Assembly: GCA_963663735.2 (NCBI GenBank)
Contig: CAXXHN010000001.1
Coordinates: 1,550,001 to 1,614,000, forward strand
Length of the DNA: 64,000 bases
Reading direction: 5' to 3'
DNA from: G963663735 sp963663735
GTDB lineage: Bacteria; Acidobacteriota; UBA6911; RPQK01; JAPXNP01
The notes beneath the pieces were generated by a model. The model was not told the DNA's origin. It searched no databases and was given only the letters and a program-made list of their open reading frames with translations. Made by a program: the position numbers and the translations under genes. Positions 45,514-54,092 of the stretch are shown one piece after another. Numbering within the stretch: position 1 is the first letter of the stretch; every line of letters starts with the position of its first letter.

Positions 45514-46874
45514 GTATGAAAACGGCAATGAAAACAAACCCGATAGCCGGGTGGGGAAGATATCCCCTCATTGATGCCGCCATTACCTGTATTCGCGGTG
45601 AACGGGATGCCACAGAGCTGCTGGAAGCCGGTTCCCCTGTCCTGGCCCGCGGATTGGGCCGAAGTTATGGGGATGCGTCACTGGCTGAACAGGTGGCTGA
45701 CATGACCGGGTTGAACAGGTTCCTTTCGTTTGATGAGAAAACCGGCATCCTTTCCTGTGAGGCCGGGGTATCCCTTGATGAAATCATTCACGCCTTTGTG
45801 CCCCGAGGATGGTTCCTTCCGGTCACGCCCGGTACACGTTTCGTTACTGTCGGAGGTGCAGTCGCGGCTGATGTTCATGGGAAAAATCATCATGTTGCCG
45901 GTTCTTTCTGCAGTCATGTCACCTCCCTGAAGTTGCTGGATGCTGCAGGCAACGTGAAAAACTGTTCCCCTCTGGAAAATGAATGGCTGTTTCGCGCCAC
46001 CTGTGGAGGCAATGGTCTGACCGGGTTTATTCTGTCTGCAGATATCCGTCTGATCAGGGTCGAGAGTGCCTGGATCAGGCAGACCGCAGTCAAAGCGGGG
46101 ACCCTTGAAGAACTGGTGGATTTGTTTGACAGGTTTTCAGGTTCGACATACTCGGTCGCCTGGATCGACTGTCTCTCCAGTGGTACCTCAATGGGCCGGG
46201 GAATACTTCTAACAGGGGAACACGCCCTCGCCGATGAGATTCGAAAGGAGGCAGATAATGGCAATCCCCTTGCGCTCGGTCGCAGGCTTCAGGTATCCGT
46301 TCCCATTTCCCTGCCTCCCTTTACAATTAACCGGCTGTCAGCCAGGGCGTTTAATACTGTTTATTACCATAAGTTCCCAGGCACTGAATGCACATCGCTG
46401 ATCAGGCTTTTTCCTTTTTTCTACCCCCTTGACGCGGTGCAGCACTGGAATCGAGTATATGGGAGGCGGGGATTTATTCAGTATCAGTTTGTGCTTCCGA
46501 AAAGTGCGGGACTGGAGGGATTCCGCGGCATATTCAAGAAAATAGTGGATTCAGGAGCAGGATCATTTCTGGCTGTTTTGAAAGCGTTCGGGAAACAGAA
46601 TGCCAATTACCTATCTTTTCCCATGGAAGGATTGACGCTTGCTCTTGATTTTCCCTTGAGCCGAAAGGTGCTGGACATGCTCCAGGTATTGGATGAAGAG
46701 GTTCTCGAGTTGGGAGGAAGGCATTACCTGGCAAAAGACAGCAGAATGATGGCAAACGTGTTTCACCGCGGATATGGAACTGGGCTGAAGCAATTCCGCA
46801 GCGTTAAGGAGAAGGTGGATCCGGGAAACCGTTTTCGTTCCCTGCAATCTGAGCGGCTGGAGGTTGTGATATGA
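45510..46874 (+). CDS. DprE1-like FAD-dependent decaprenylphosphoryl-ribose oxidase
   Basis: The product has 454 aa from the ATG at 45510, which overlaps the UbiA stop (ATGA). The N-terminal FAD-binding domain has RGLGRSYGDASL and the signature TPGTRFVTVGGAVAADVHGKNHH (His about 122-127). The substrate domain retains the catalytic-type Lys in LAKDSR (Lys409, equivalent to Mycobacterium tuberculosis Lys418). The residue aligned with Cys387, the covalent target of benzothiazinones, is Ala378 in LALDFPL. DprE1 oxidises the 2'-OH of polyprenyl-phospho-ribose to the keto form. Membrane-associated, facing the periplasm in mycobacteria. Confidence 0.9.
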   Translation: MSMKTAMKTNPIAGWGRYPLIDAAITCIRGERDATELLEAGSPVLARGLGRSYGDASLAEQVADMTGLNRFLSFDEKTGILSCEAGVSLDEIIHAFVPRGWFLPVTPGTRFVTVGGAVAADVHGKNHHVAGSFCSHVTSLKLLDAAGNVKNCSPLENEWLFRATCGGNGLTGFILSADIRLIRVESAWIRQTAVKAGTLEELVDLFDRFSGSTYSVAWIDCLSSGTSMGRGILLTGEHALADEIRKEADNGNPLALGRRLQVSVPISLPPFTINRLSARAFNTVYYHKFPGTECTSLIRLFPFFYPLDAVQHWNRVYGRRGFIQYQFVLPKSAGLEGFRGIFKKIVDSGAGSFLAVLKAFGKQNANYLSFPMEGLTLALDFPLSRKVLDMLQVLDEEVLELGGRHYLAKDSRMMANVFHRGYGTGLKQFRSVKEKVDPGNRFRSLQSERLEVVI

Positions 46875-47602
46875 AGAGTGTACTAATACTTGGCGGCACA
46901 TCGGATATAGCCAGGGCCTGTGCCCGGCAATTCGCCGGATCAGGGTGGGATCTTATCCTTGCCTCCCGCCGGCTTGATGATTTGAAGCCGGAAGCCGCTG
47001 ATCTGTCCATTCGATTCGCGGCCGATGTGGAAATAATGCAGTTTGACGTTCTGGACCCGGAGGTTTTTATCAGACAATGGAACCTGCTGGATCCAAAACC
47101 GGATGCTGTTCTGTGCGCTGTTGGATCCATGGAAGGAAACGAAGAGGCAAAAAAGAATCCGGAGACGCTGAAGAAGATTATTGATACTAATTTTACCGGT
47201 TGCGCCATGATCCTGAGTCGGATCGCGTCGGATTTCTGCAAACGCGGATTTGGGGATATCATGGCAATCGGATCAGTCGCCGGTGACCGGGGAAGGGCCG
47301 GGAACTATCCCTATGGTTCAGCCAAGGCCGGATTGGAGGCCTATCTATCCGGGCTACGCCAGGACTGCCGCGAATTCGGCGTGAGTGTTATGACCGTTAA
47401 GCCGGGTTTCGTCCGCACCGGGATGACCGATGATATGGATCTGCCGAAGCTGATTACAGCGGTACCGGAAAGGGTGGCTCGTGACATCGCGCGAGCCTGG
47501 AAAAGGAAGTATCCGGTAATCTACACACCATGGTTCTGGCGCTGGATAATGTTTGTCGTTCGGCACATCCCGGAACAGATTTTTCAAAGGAGAAAGACTT
47601 AA
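46871..47602 (+). CDS. DprE2-like short-chain dehydrogenase
   Basis: The product has 243 aa and overlaps DprE1 by 4 bp. NAD(P) binding GGTSDIARACARQFA (about 8-22) and the catalytic triad GSVAGDRGRAGNYPYGSAKAG (Ser, Tyr and Lys about 136-155) are intact. The C-terminal TPWFWRWIMFVVRHIPEQIFQR is a membrane-associating helix typical of DprE2-like proteins. DprE2 reduces the keto intermediate made by DprE1, giving polyprenyl-phospho-arabinofuranose. The tight overlap with DprE1 supports pairing. Confidence 0.88.
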   Translation: MKSVLILGGTSDIARACARQFAGSGWDLILASRRLDDLKPEAADLSIRFAADVEIMQFDVLDPEVFIRQWNLLDPKPDAVLCAVGSMEGNEEAKKNPETLKKIIDTNFTGCAMILSRIASDFCKRGFGDIMAIGSVAGDRGRAGNYPYGSAKAGLEAYLSGLRQDCREFGVSVMTVKPGFVRTGMTDDMDLPKLITAVPERVARDIARAWKRKYPVIYTPWFWRWIMFVVRHIPEQIFQRRKT

Positions 47603-47660
47603 AGAAGTTAATGTGGAGCATGCTGAAAATCCGGGCATTGGAGGTTGAAAATCAACAATC

Positions 47661-49163
47661 ATGACGTATATGCGGCAAAGGGAAAACTGGTCTATATGGA
47701 TTACACTGCTTCTTCTGCTTATTCTTGGTGCTGCCTTGCGCTTTCACGGGCTTACCCAGCAAAGCTACTGGATGGATGAACTCCACAGCGCGAGCTTTTC
47801 GCAGCCCAACCAGGGATTGAAAAAGGTAGTACTCCGTGTAACCGAGGATGCCCATCCCCCTCTTTATCAGGTCTCGCTTTGGTTCACCTACAAATTGCTG
47901 GGATTCTCGGAATGGAGCGGGCGGTTTCTTTCTGCTGTTTACGGGATGTTCGGACTCGTTTTTATTTATTTGCTTGGATCATCTCTCCTGAATCAGAAAG
48001 CAGGCCTGTATGCGGCCGCGCTGACGACTCCCATGTTTTTTCACATATTTTATTCCCAGGAAGTGCGCTCCTACTCTCTTCTTTTCTGTCTTACGTCAGC
48101 CTGTTACCTGGCACTGTTTGCTCTCATCCGCAAACCTGAATGGAAGCGGAGTTTGTTTTACGCGGTTTTTGCCGCAGCCCTGGTCTACACTCATTATTTT
48201 GGGATTTTTGTGTTAATTGCCCAGGTTGTTTTGGTGAGTGGCCTGGTAATCTGGGACTATCGCCGATACATGCCGGTTTTGGGTTGGTGTTTTGTTGCGG
48301 GCACTCTGGTTGGGATAGCTTTTATCCCCTGGCTGCCTGCGTTTGCTTCCAATCCCCTTCTCTCTGATACCTGGATTGAGCCGGTCGGCCCTGATTTCGC
48401 CTGGAGATTTCTTCACCACTATTTTGCTTCTGGATTTAACCTGATCATGGCGGGAAGTTTTCTTCTATTCCTGGCCGGGTTTTTCCCGCTGTTACGCACC
48501 TCACGCGAGGAGCAGGCATCTGGATTGCCGGTCTGGTGGATCCTTTTCAGCTGGATAGTGATAACCCTGGGCGTTCCGTATCTTGTTACTATCTCAGGAA
48601 TTCCTGTTCTTATCCCGCGGGTTACCATTATCGTACTCCCTGCTTTGGTCATGTTACTGTCCTGGCCTCTGGTCCGGTTGAAGCAGCCGCTGGTGATAAC
48701 CTGTTCATTGATGATGGCAGTCTTTCTATCAATGAGCCTGGTCCAGGGGGATCTATATTTTCGCAAGGAATGGAAGAATAACTGGCGTGGTGTTGTCCAA
48801 CATGTTTTAACTCAGGATCCGGAGGGACAGTATCCTGTCGTGGGCAATTGGTCCTGGTATTATCAACCCTATTTTTCGTTACTAGGTTTCCCTAGGAAGG
48901 TCATATACCCTCCAAATTTCCAACTGGACCGGAATTTAGGCCGGGTTCTGGCTGAGGGGGGGTTCTGGTTCATAGATGCTCACCACCTGGAGGGGCCTCC
49001 TCTTAATATGCGGCAACTGCTTGCCGGGAGTTTTGTAAAGGAGCAGGAAGCAGCTTTCCTGGGTGCCAGCGTTGTTTTTTACCGGTTCCGGGAACCCGGG
49101 CCAGAAGACGGGTTGATTTCCCCTGAGCCGATTGGTAAAAACGTTATCGGGATGGGGGACTAA
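47661..49163 (+). CDS. GT-C membrane glycosyltransferase (PMT/ArnT-like, DUF-type GT39/83)
   Basis: The product has 500 aa with 10-12 helices. The first periplasmic loop carries the GT-C acidic motif (YWMDELHS, about 35-42) and HPPLYQ (about 66-71), the same pattern as ArnT and protein mannosyltransferases that use polyprenyl-phosphate sugars. It follows the DprE2-like gene by 58 bp, so it is the likely user of polyprenyl-phospho-arabinose, transferring arabinose in the periplasm to a lipid, pilin or polysaccharide (inference). An ATG at 47670 is an alternative start. Convergent with the CHASE4 gene. Confidence 0.85.
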   Translation: MTYMRQRENWSIWITLLLLLILGAALRFHGLTQQSYWMDELHSASFSQPNQGLKKVVLRVTEDAHPPLYQVSLWFTYKLLGFSEWSGRFLSAVYGMFGLVFIYLLGSSLLNQKAGLYAAALTTPMFFHIFYSQEVRSYSLLFCLTSACYLALFALIRKPEWKRSLFYAVFAAALVYTHYFGIFVLIAQVVLVSGLVIWDYRRYMPVLGWCFVAGTLVGIAFIPWLPAFASNPLLSDTWIEPVGPDFAWRFLHHYFASGFNLIMAGSFLLFLAGFFPLLRTSREEQASGLPVWWILFSWIVITLGVPYLVTISGIPVLIPRVTIIVLPALVMLLSWPLVRLKQPLVITCSLMMAVFLSMSLVQGDLYFRKEWKNNWRGVVQHVLTQDPEGQYPVVGNWSWYYQPYFSLLGFPRKVIYPPNFQLDRNLGRVLAEGGFWFIDAHHLEGPPLNMRQLLAGSFVKEQEAAFLGASVVFYRFREPGPEDGLISPEPIGKNVIGMGD

Positions 49164-49165
49164 AA

Positions 49166-50236
49166 TTACTGATCGAGCAGCTGTTGCCTGGCTTCGGCCA
49201 GTCGTTCTATCATCTTATTAAACTCCTCGGCTATAATTCCGATTTCATCCACGGCATCGACATCAATTCGGGCTGATAAGTCATCATTTATTACAATGCT
49301 TTTTACTTGTTGAGTCAGCTTAGCCAGCGGATTAACAATGGTCAGTTTCAGCATTATAATCAGAACGAAAAGGATCACCAGCCCGGTAGCCAGTATTGAA
49401 AACAGGGCATAACGTATTGCCACATTTCCGCTCGCCATGATATCTCTCGGCAGATTAATTACCATCAGGAGGGCAGGGTTCCCCTGGATATCAGGGACAA
49501 TGCTCCTGAGCTGCAAGACGCTGTCGCTGACTTCCGACAAGAGAAATGGATGCTCTTCCGAGATCTGGCCGAGTAACGCTTTTTCTCCCGCAGGCATCGA
49601 TTTTTCCCCGATTGGGATGAGTTGCAGCGCAATGCGGGTCTGTTCGGCAAGAGTCTCAATAACTTTATTGTCAAGGAATCTTGCCATGATTAAGGTTCCC
49701 CGGATCGGGCCCTTTTTGTTGCTGGTGACTATGGGCCTGGATGCGACAAGCATGGGGCCGGCTTCCGTCATATAGACGCCTGCAATCGAACTATAAGGCC
49801 TTACGTGGTCGAGAAGAGGATTGGATACTGAAATTGAGTCGGGCGGGAACTCTTTGATCTGGATCTGCTGTCCCGTTTCCAGATCAAAGATCTTTCCCCA
49901 CAGCACCTGTCCGGCGGGATTACAGAGATAGATTAAGTTCAGATGGTTATCGCCGAATGATGACATGACCATATTGGAGTCTATGTATGCGCTGTTTCTG
50001 TCCCTCATATATTCGTAAGTGTCATCCCATGCGCTCCAGTCATGGCTGAGCGCGTCGAGATGGTGAATTTCTCTCAGGAGCGCACCGGCGCACCGTTCCA
50101 TGTCCCTGATTGCTTCATCCCTTTCAAGTGCGGCAAAACTCGGGAATACTATAAATCGTTGAATACTGTAATCAAGACCAGCATAGAGGATGACCACGCC
50201 CAGCAGGATTAATAATATTTTATTTCTTAAAAACAT
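49166..50236 (-). CDS. CHASE4-HAMP receptor without output domain
   Basis: The product has 356 aa with AAGGAC upstream. Helix 1 (about 5-25) is followed by a periplasmic CHASE4-type domain (DALSHDWSAWDDTYEYM, YIDSNMVMSSFGDNHLNLIYLCNPAGQVLWG, about 60-260), helix 2 (about 275-300) and a HAMP (VNPLAKLTQQVKSI...AEEFNKMIERLAEARQQL). The frame stops immediately after HAMP (QQLLDQ-stop), exactly where a kinase or GGDEF domain would begin. No such gene follows, because the next gene is convergent, 2 bp away. It is either a truncated sensor or a receptor that signals by a partner. Confidence 0.85.
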   Translation of the reverse strand: MFLRNKILLILLGVVILYAGLDYSIQRFIVFPSFAALERDEAIRDMERCAGALLREIHHLDALSHDWSAWDDTYEYMRDRNSAYIDSNMVMSSFGDNHLNLIYLCNPAGQVLWGKIFDLETGQQIQIKEFPPDSISVSNPLLDHVRPYSSIAGVYMTEAGPMLVASRPIVTSNKKGPIRGTLIMARFLDNKVIETLAEQTRIALQLIPIGEKSMPAGEKALLGQISEEHPFLLSEVSDSVLQLRSIVPDIQGNPALLMVINLPRDIMASGNVAIRYALFSILATGLVILFVLIIMLKLTIVNPLAKLTQQVKSIVINDDLSARIDVDAVDEIGIIAEEFNKMIERLAEARQQLLDQ

Positions 50237-50294
50237 TAGCGATGTCCTTCTAAAAATTTATATCCAGATACCATTGCTATCCAGGTCTGTTTTA

Positions 50295-51122
50295 TCAGAA
50301 GTAATAATCCAGGGAGAAAGAGGTATAGAATTCATCTTCTTCATTTACTGTTTCCTCAAGGGACCACTGATAATAAAAGATCGGCGTGAATGAAAAACCT
50401 TTCCATTCAAAGGTTGTTGAAATGTTCGCCGTTGAATGGCTCCAGCCCGCCGCAGAACCAAACACGCCATCGTTGTAGCTGATGTTGCAACCTAAGCTGA
50501 GAAATTGTTCCTCTTGCCCGGGAATCAGTTCTGGGACCGGGATATCGTATGACAGGCCAACCGTATGAATCCAGCCTTTATCTACTTCTGCGCTTGGATT
50601 TATTCCCGCCCATTCAAAGTCGCCCTCGTATCTGGGAACAACAAAGGAAGGTCCTAAAGGGAAAAGATTAGGCATGGAAAATCCAACGGCAAGTTCCTGG
50701 CCGCCTGTTTCTGCATCATCAGCGGCAGTACTATTGGACTGCTGATAATTAAAATAGGTGTATTGTGCGAAGGCATCCAGGGCATATCGGGTTTCTTCGA
50801 GAAACTCCCGCTCATACCCGGCGAAATAGTCGTATTCGTCCTGGGACACTGGACCCCCTTTATCCGCCCAGGATCCCCAAACTCCGGCGTAGAATCCCTT
50901 GTAATCTATTGTTATACCGGTCTGCCATGCTCCGTTGTCGTCGAGGAGGTCGTATCCCTGCCAGATATATTTTGTAACGTAACCACCTTCGACATCTATG
51001 CCAATATCTTCCTCTCCAGTCCCTATTGACGGAGCCGCTGTTACGGGGGTCCCAGAAAAACTAATAAGCATTACAGCAGTCAAAAGGATTAACGTCCGGG
51101 GTTTGATTTTCCAGGGTCTCAT
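50295..51122 (-). CDS. Outer-membrane beta-barrel protein (TorF-like)
   Basis: The product has 275 aa from the ATG at 51122, which has AGGAG upstream; the ATG at 51200 would add a non-signal tail. A signal peptide (TLILLTAVMLISFSG...VTAAP) and alternating hydrophobic strands (VEGGYVTKYIWQGYDLLDD, AGVWGSWADKG, FTPIFYYQWSL) ending in SLDYYF with terminal Phe indicate an outer-membrane barrel. The pattern resembles the TorF/TIGR02001 putative porins. Cargo unknown. A gap of 58 bp separates it from the downstream CHASE4 gene, so they may be co-transcribed. Confidence 0.7.
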   Translation of the reverse strand: MRPWKIKPRTLILLTAVMLISFSGTPVTAAPSIGTGEEDIGIDVEGGYVTKYIWQGYDLLDDNGAWQTGITIDYKGFYAGVWGSWADKGGPVSQDEYDYFAGYEREFLEETRYALDAFAQYTYFNYQQSNSTAADDAETGGQELAVGFSMPNLFPLGPSFVVPRYEGDFEWAGINPSAEVDKGWIHTVGLSYDIPVPELIPGQEEQFLSLGCNISYNDGVFGSAAGWSHSTANISTTFEWKGFSFTPIFYYQWSLEETVNEEDEFYTSFSLDYYF

Positions 51123-51345
51123 AGGACAGGACTCCTGTGTTAATTTTGGCTCTATTATCAATGGACGGGAGTTTATTTTTTTATCAGACAGAGGTGACAA
51201 GAATCAATTTTAACTTTTTGCAGGAGGTGGCCCATTTTTTGATCATCGATTCCACTTGTTAATTTCCAATAATTATTTTTTTTCGGTTGGTTAGAAAATT
51301 TGACCCTGCTTTATTGGGGCAACTCCTGAAATTTTCAATATTGGC

Positions 51346-51390
51346 CTGCTTACTCACCGGATTACCTGATCCGGTGAGTAAGCAGTTTTT
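51346..51390 (+). terminator. Strong 17-bp hairpin with T5, no gene just upstream
   Basis: CTGCTTACTCACCGGAT and its exact reverse complement enclose a 6-base loop (TACCTG), followed by TTTTTAG. As a terminator it reads on the plus strand, yet the nearest plus-strand gene ends at 49163 and the gene to the left runs the other way. It lies 248 bp before the 808-aa gene and may act as an attenuator in its leader or insulate against antisense transcription. Confidence 0.7.
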
Positions 51391-51409
51391 AGAAAAACGT
51401 GAAACTGGA

Positions 51410-51470
51410 TTTGATGAATAAATTGATTCTTCGGCGTTCGAATGAAGCCTGGGGCGAGATGAGACCGGCT
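51410..51470 (-). pseudogene. Remnant of a second patatin-barrel gene
   Basis: Minus-strand translation gives GLISPQASFERRRINLF, against FFISPQASYERRRINLF in the barrel of the patatin gene at 56208-58427. DNA identity is high over about 50 bp. No other part of that gene was found here, so it is a decayed scrap of a duplicated copy, with stop codons on either side. Confidence 0.7.
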
Positions 51471-51637
51471 CACCGGTGAAATGATTTTTACTTTACCGAA
51501 AATTAATACCCTTGTTATCAAACAGGAACATTTCTGTGAGACTATCCTATCTGACTTTATGCAGGGTATCCGGACTGTTGAATTTAAATTAGTGAATGGT
51601 AAACCATTTTACGTGTCAACGATAAAGGGGCTGTAGC

Positions 51638-54064
51638 ATGGAATCGTCTAAGGCCGTCAACCTTGACGTTTATTCATCTTTGTCTTTTCAGGTTGTTAGT
51701 CCCAAACCTAAACCGGGATCGGACCAGTACAATGCTTTCCTGGCTGAGAAACTGGGAATCAGTGTCGGTTTTCCGGATTCTTTTGCCGAATCTATTCCTT
51801 TTACGCTGAATGATGTAAACGCGGGAGCCGAAAATGAATATCAGACTGCCGTTATCGGCAGCGCAGCTTATGTTGACCTTCCTCTTACCATCAGAGATTC
51901 AAATTACTACAAAAACATTATCAAACGAACAGAAAGGGGAGATACCTCACCTAAAATTGTTGATTCGCTCAGGAGAATCATTGATGATGACCAGCAGAGG
52001 ATCTGGGAGCATAGCTGGGTGCGGTTCCCTTTTGCAGCGCTTGCTCCCTATACCAGGCACATTTTTGAAAGTGACCTTCGGGCTGACAAGAGGAGAGCCA
52101 AAAGCCCGCAAAGATCAGATGCACGCAAGTTTGTCGTTACGGAAAATGGTGAGGAGCTTCTTCGTATCCCTGTTAGCTACCTTCTAAAGCTTGCGCTGGC
52201 TGACGCCTGCAGTAACGGGATGGAGCAAAGCTTTTATATCAAGCGAGCGGCGGAACTGGCGATGCAGAGCTATGCCAACGATAATACCTCACCTGAAATT
52301 ATCTCATTCCGCCCTGTGCCTGTCTCTGACAAAAACGGCTTAGGCAGGTGCCTGGCCAGGGAAACCGCGCTTCGTTTTCTTCTTACCCAACTGCTCACCA
52401 TGTACGCGAATAACAGGTTTCAGCTTTCTGCCATGGGGCAGAAGGTCATAATGTACTCGGCGCCGCATCCGCCAGTGCGTCAGAAAGAACTCAATGACAT
52501 CATTTCTGATTCCTTCTATCGTGAACTTTTTATTAACCCTTGCCTTTCAGGCTGGGATAAGGGTGAAGAAAAACTTGAATATATGAAACTATGCCACAGC
52601 GTTCTCTCCCGCAGTCAGCTCAACGCCGTAATAAAATTGAAAGAAGCGGGTATTATCACTTCAAATCTGACTGTCATACCCAATGTATCGAATATATGCC
52701 TGGCGAATAATTCGACTCATATAAGTCTTGGAAGCAAAAAGCTGACCGGGGCACTAGGAAACGCTGATTCAGGGTTCACGAAAGTTGATGAAAAATATTG
52801 CGGTGATCTGGCAATCAAAATAATTGAGCATTTTCTGCCGCTTTTTGTCGGAACCTACAGTGCGGCCCCCTATCGACTTGATTTTTGGGATTTTCATCCG
52901 GAAAAAGCACTTGGATTCCTTCCCCATGAACTGGATTTCACCCATTTACGAATGATCTGGCGACGCTGGAAAAAGAAGGCGTACTTGAAGGTTTTCGGAC
53001 AGCCAGTCACTCCTTTCGGACCTAGATGGCTTGACGAAATTTTCAGCACGGTTTTCAGGCTCAGGGGAGATTACGTGTCTGACTTCAGGCTTCTTGACTA
53101 TTTTGCTTCTTTCATGAGTACTAATGAAAGCCCGGCCCTGGATGGTTCTCTTGGAAATGGGGAGAGGTTGCGGGAGGACCTGGCTGAGCTGGGCATTATT
53201 GATAAGCATCTGTCTCTTTATTTTCTATACAGGCAGCGGAGTTTTGAAGCCAAGGGGTTTTCAGGATTTGAGGGAAGATACTACAGCCTGTTTGAACGAT
53301 TCGGCGACGACATGGGTGAAGCGGTCAACCTTCAGACACTGCTGTCTGCCCTGGCTTTTAAATATATTCTGAAAGGAGATGTGCTTCACCACCAGATTCC
53401 TGACACTCCCACCGTGGAGAGCGAAAGACGGCAGATATTTTTTTGTACTGCGATTGGAATCCCCACATTTTTTATAGATGCTGATACCCCTAATTTTTTT
53501 ATGAGGAAGATTCTGGCGAAGACCAGGCGCACCCGTTTAAGCCGCCGGTATTCAAACTATGTAAGGGTGTACAACCTTGAATACAGACGGGCTCTTATTG
53601 AGATACTTCGTGAAGATGCTGCTGATCTTATCGAACTATATGGGATGCGGGAAACAATAAATAATCTGGGGAGACGCGTCAATGATCCTGAAAACTGTTC
53701 AGCCTTTGAGCGCCTGACTGTTCATATCTGCAAAGAGGCCGGGATCTCATCTCCGATGAAGCTGGATGGAAAAGAGTTCAATCTTGCCTCCGAGGAATTT
53801 TATCGGGAAACGCTTCGGAAGCTTCATCTTGAAGAAGCAATGTCCTATGCCGAAGAGGAGATTGCTGTTTGCATGGAAAAGGCAGACAAAGGCAATAATG
53901 ATTGTTGTCGGGAGGCGCTTCAATTCATTCTGGCCGGAATGAATCCAGCCACTTTTTTCGAGTCTGTCAGAAAGCATATAACCGAGGAAAAGGCCACTGC
54001 CGAAGTATTGAGTAAGCTGATACAGATTCTTCTTATTGTCATTGAGCAATTTGGGAAAAAGTAA
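51638..54064 (+). CDS. Unrecognised 808-aa protein, first gene of an operon with PSD- and Lgt-like enzymes
   Basis: I do not recognise this family. The protein is soluble (no signal peptide, no membrane helix), of mixed alpha/beta type with long helical stretches, and rich in aromatic and charged residues. Motifs that stand out: EHSWVRFPFAALAPYTRH (about 128-145), FRPVPVSDKNGLGR (about 228), WDFHPEKALGFLPHELDF (about 415-432) and FCTAIGIPTFFIDADTPNFF (about 605-624), with many His, Asp and Tyr that could form an active site. The C-terminus is helical (YAEEEIAVCMEKADK). Codon use looks like that of its neighbours, and the next gene starts 25 bp on, so it likely works with the lipid enzymes. 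Confidence 0.85.
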   Translation: MESSKAVNLDVYSSLSFQVVSPKPKPGSDQYNAFLAEKLGISVGFPDSFAESIPFTLNDVNAGAENEYQTAVIGSAAYVDLPLTIRDSNYYKNIIKRTERGDTSPKIVDSLRRIIDDDQQRIWEHSWVRFPFAALAPYTRHIFESDLRADKRRAKSPQRSDARKFVVTENGEELLRIPVSYLLKLALADACSNGMEQSFYIKRAAELAMQSYANDNTSPEIISFRPVPVSDKNGLGRCLARETALRFLLTQLLTMYANNRFQLSAMGQKVIMYSAPHPPVRQKELNDIISDSFYRELFINPCLSGWDKGEEKLEYMKLCHSVLSRSQLNAVIKLKEAGIITSNLTVIPNVSNICLANNSTHISLGSKKLTGALGNADSGFTKVDEKYCGDLAIKIIEHFLPLFVGTYSAAPYRLDFWDFHPEKALGFLPHELDFTHLRMIWRRWKKKAYLKVFGQPVTPFGPRWLDEIFSTVFRLRGDYVSDFRLLDYFASFMSTNESPALDGSLGNGERLREDLAELGIIDKHLSLYFLYRQRSFEAKGFSGFEGRYYSLFERFGDDMGEAVNLQTLLSALAFKYILKGDVLHHQIPDTPTVESERRQIFFCTAIGIPTFFIDADTPNFFMRKILAKTRRTRLSRRYSNYVRVYNLEYRRALIEILREDAADLIELYGMRETINNLGRRVNDPENCSAFERLTVHICKEAGISSPMKLDGKEFNLASEEFYRETLRKLHLEEAMSYAEEEIAVCMEKADKGNNDCCREALQFILAGMNPATFFESVRKHITEEKATAEVLSKLIQILLIVIEQFGKK

Positions 54065-54092
54065 AAGATAAATGGAGAAAACATGACAGATG

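Larger units (their letters stand above)
51123..51637. other. Intergenic region upstream of the 808-aa/PSD/Lgt-like operon
   Basis: No complete gene. It contains an orphan strong terminator-like hairpin (51346-51390) and a short decayed piece of a patatin-barrel gene (51410-51470, minus strand). The promoter of the rightward operon must be between the hairpin and 51637; TAAAT-rich sequence near 51580-51600 is the only hint. Confidence 0.5.
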
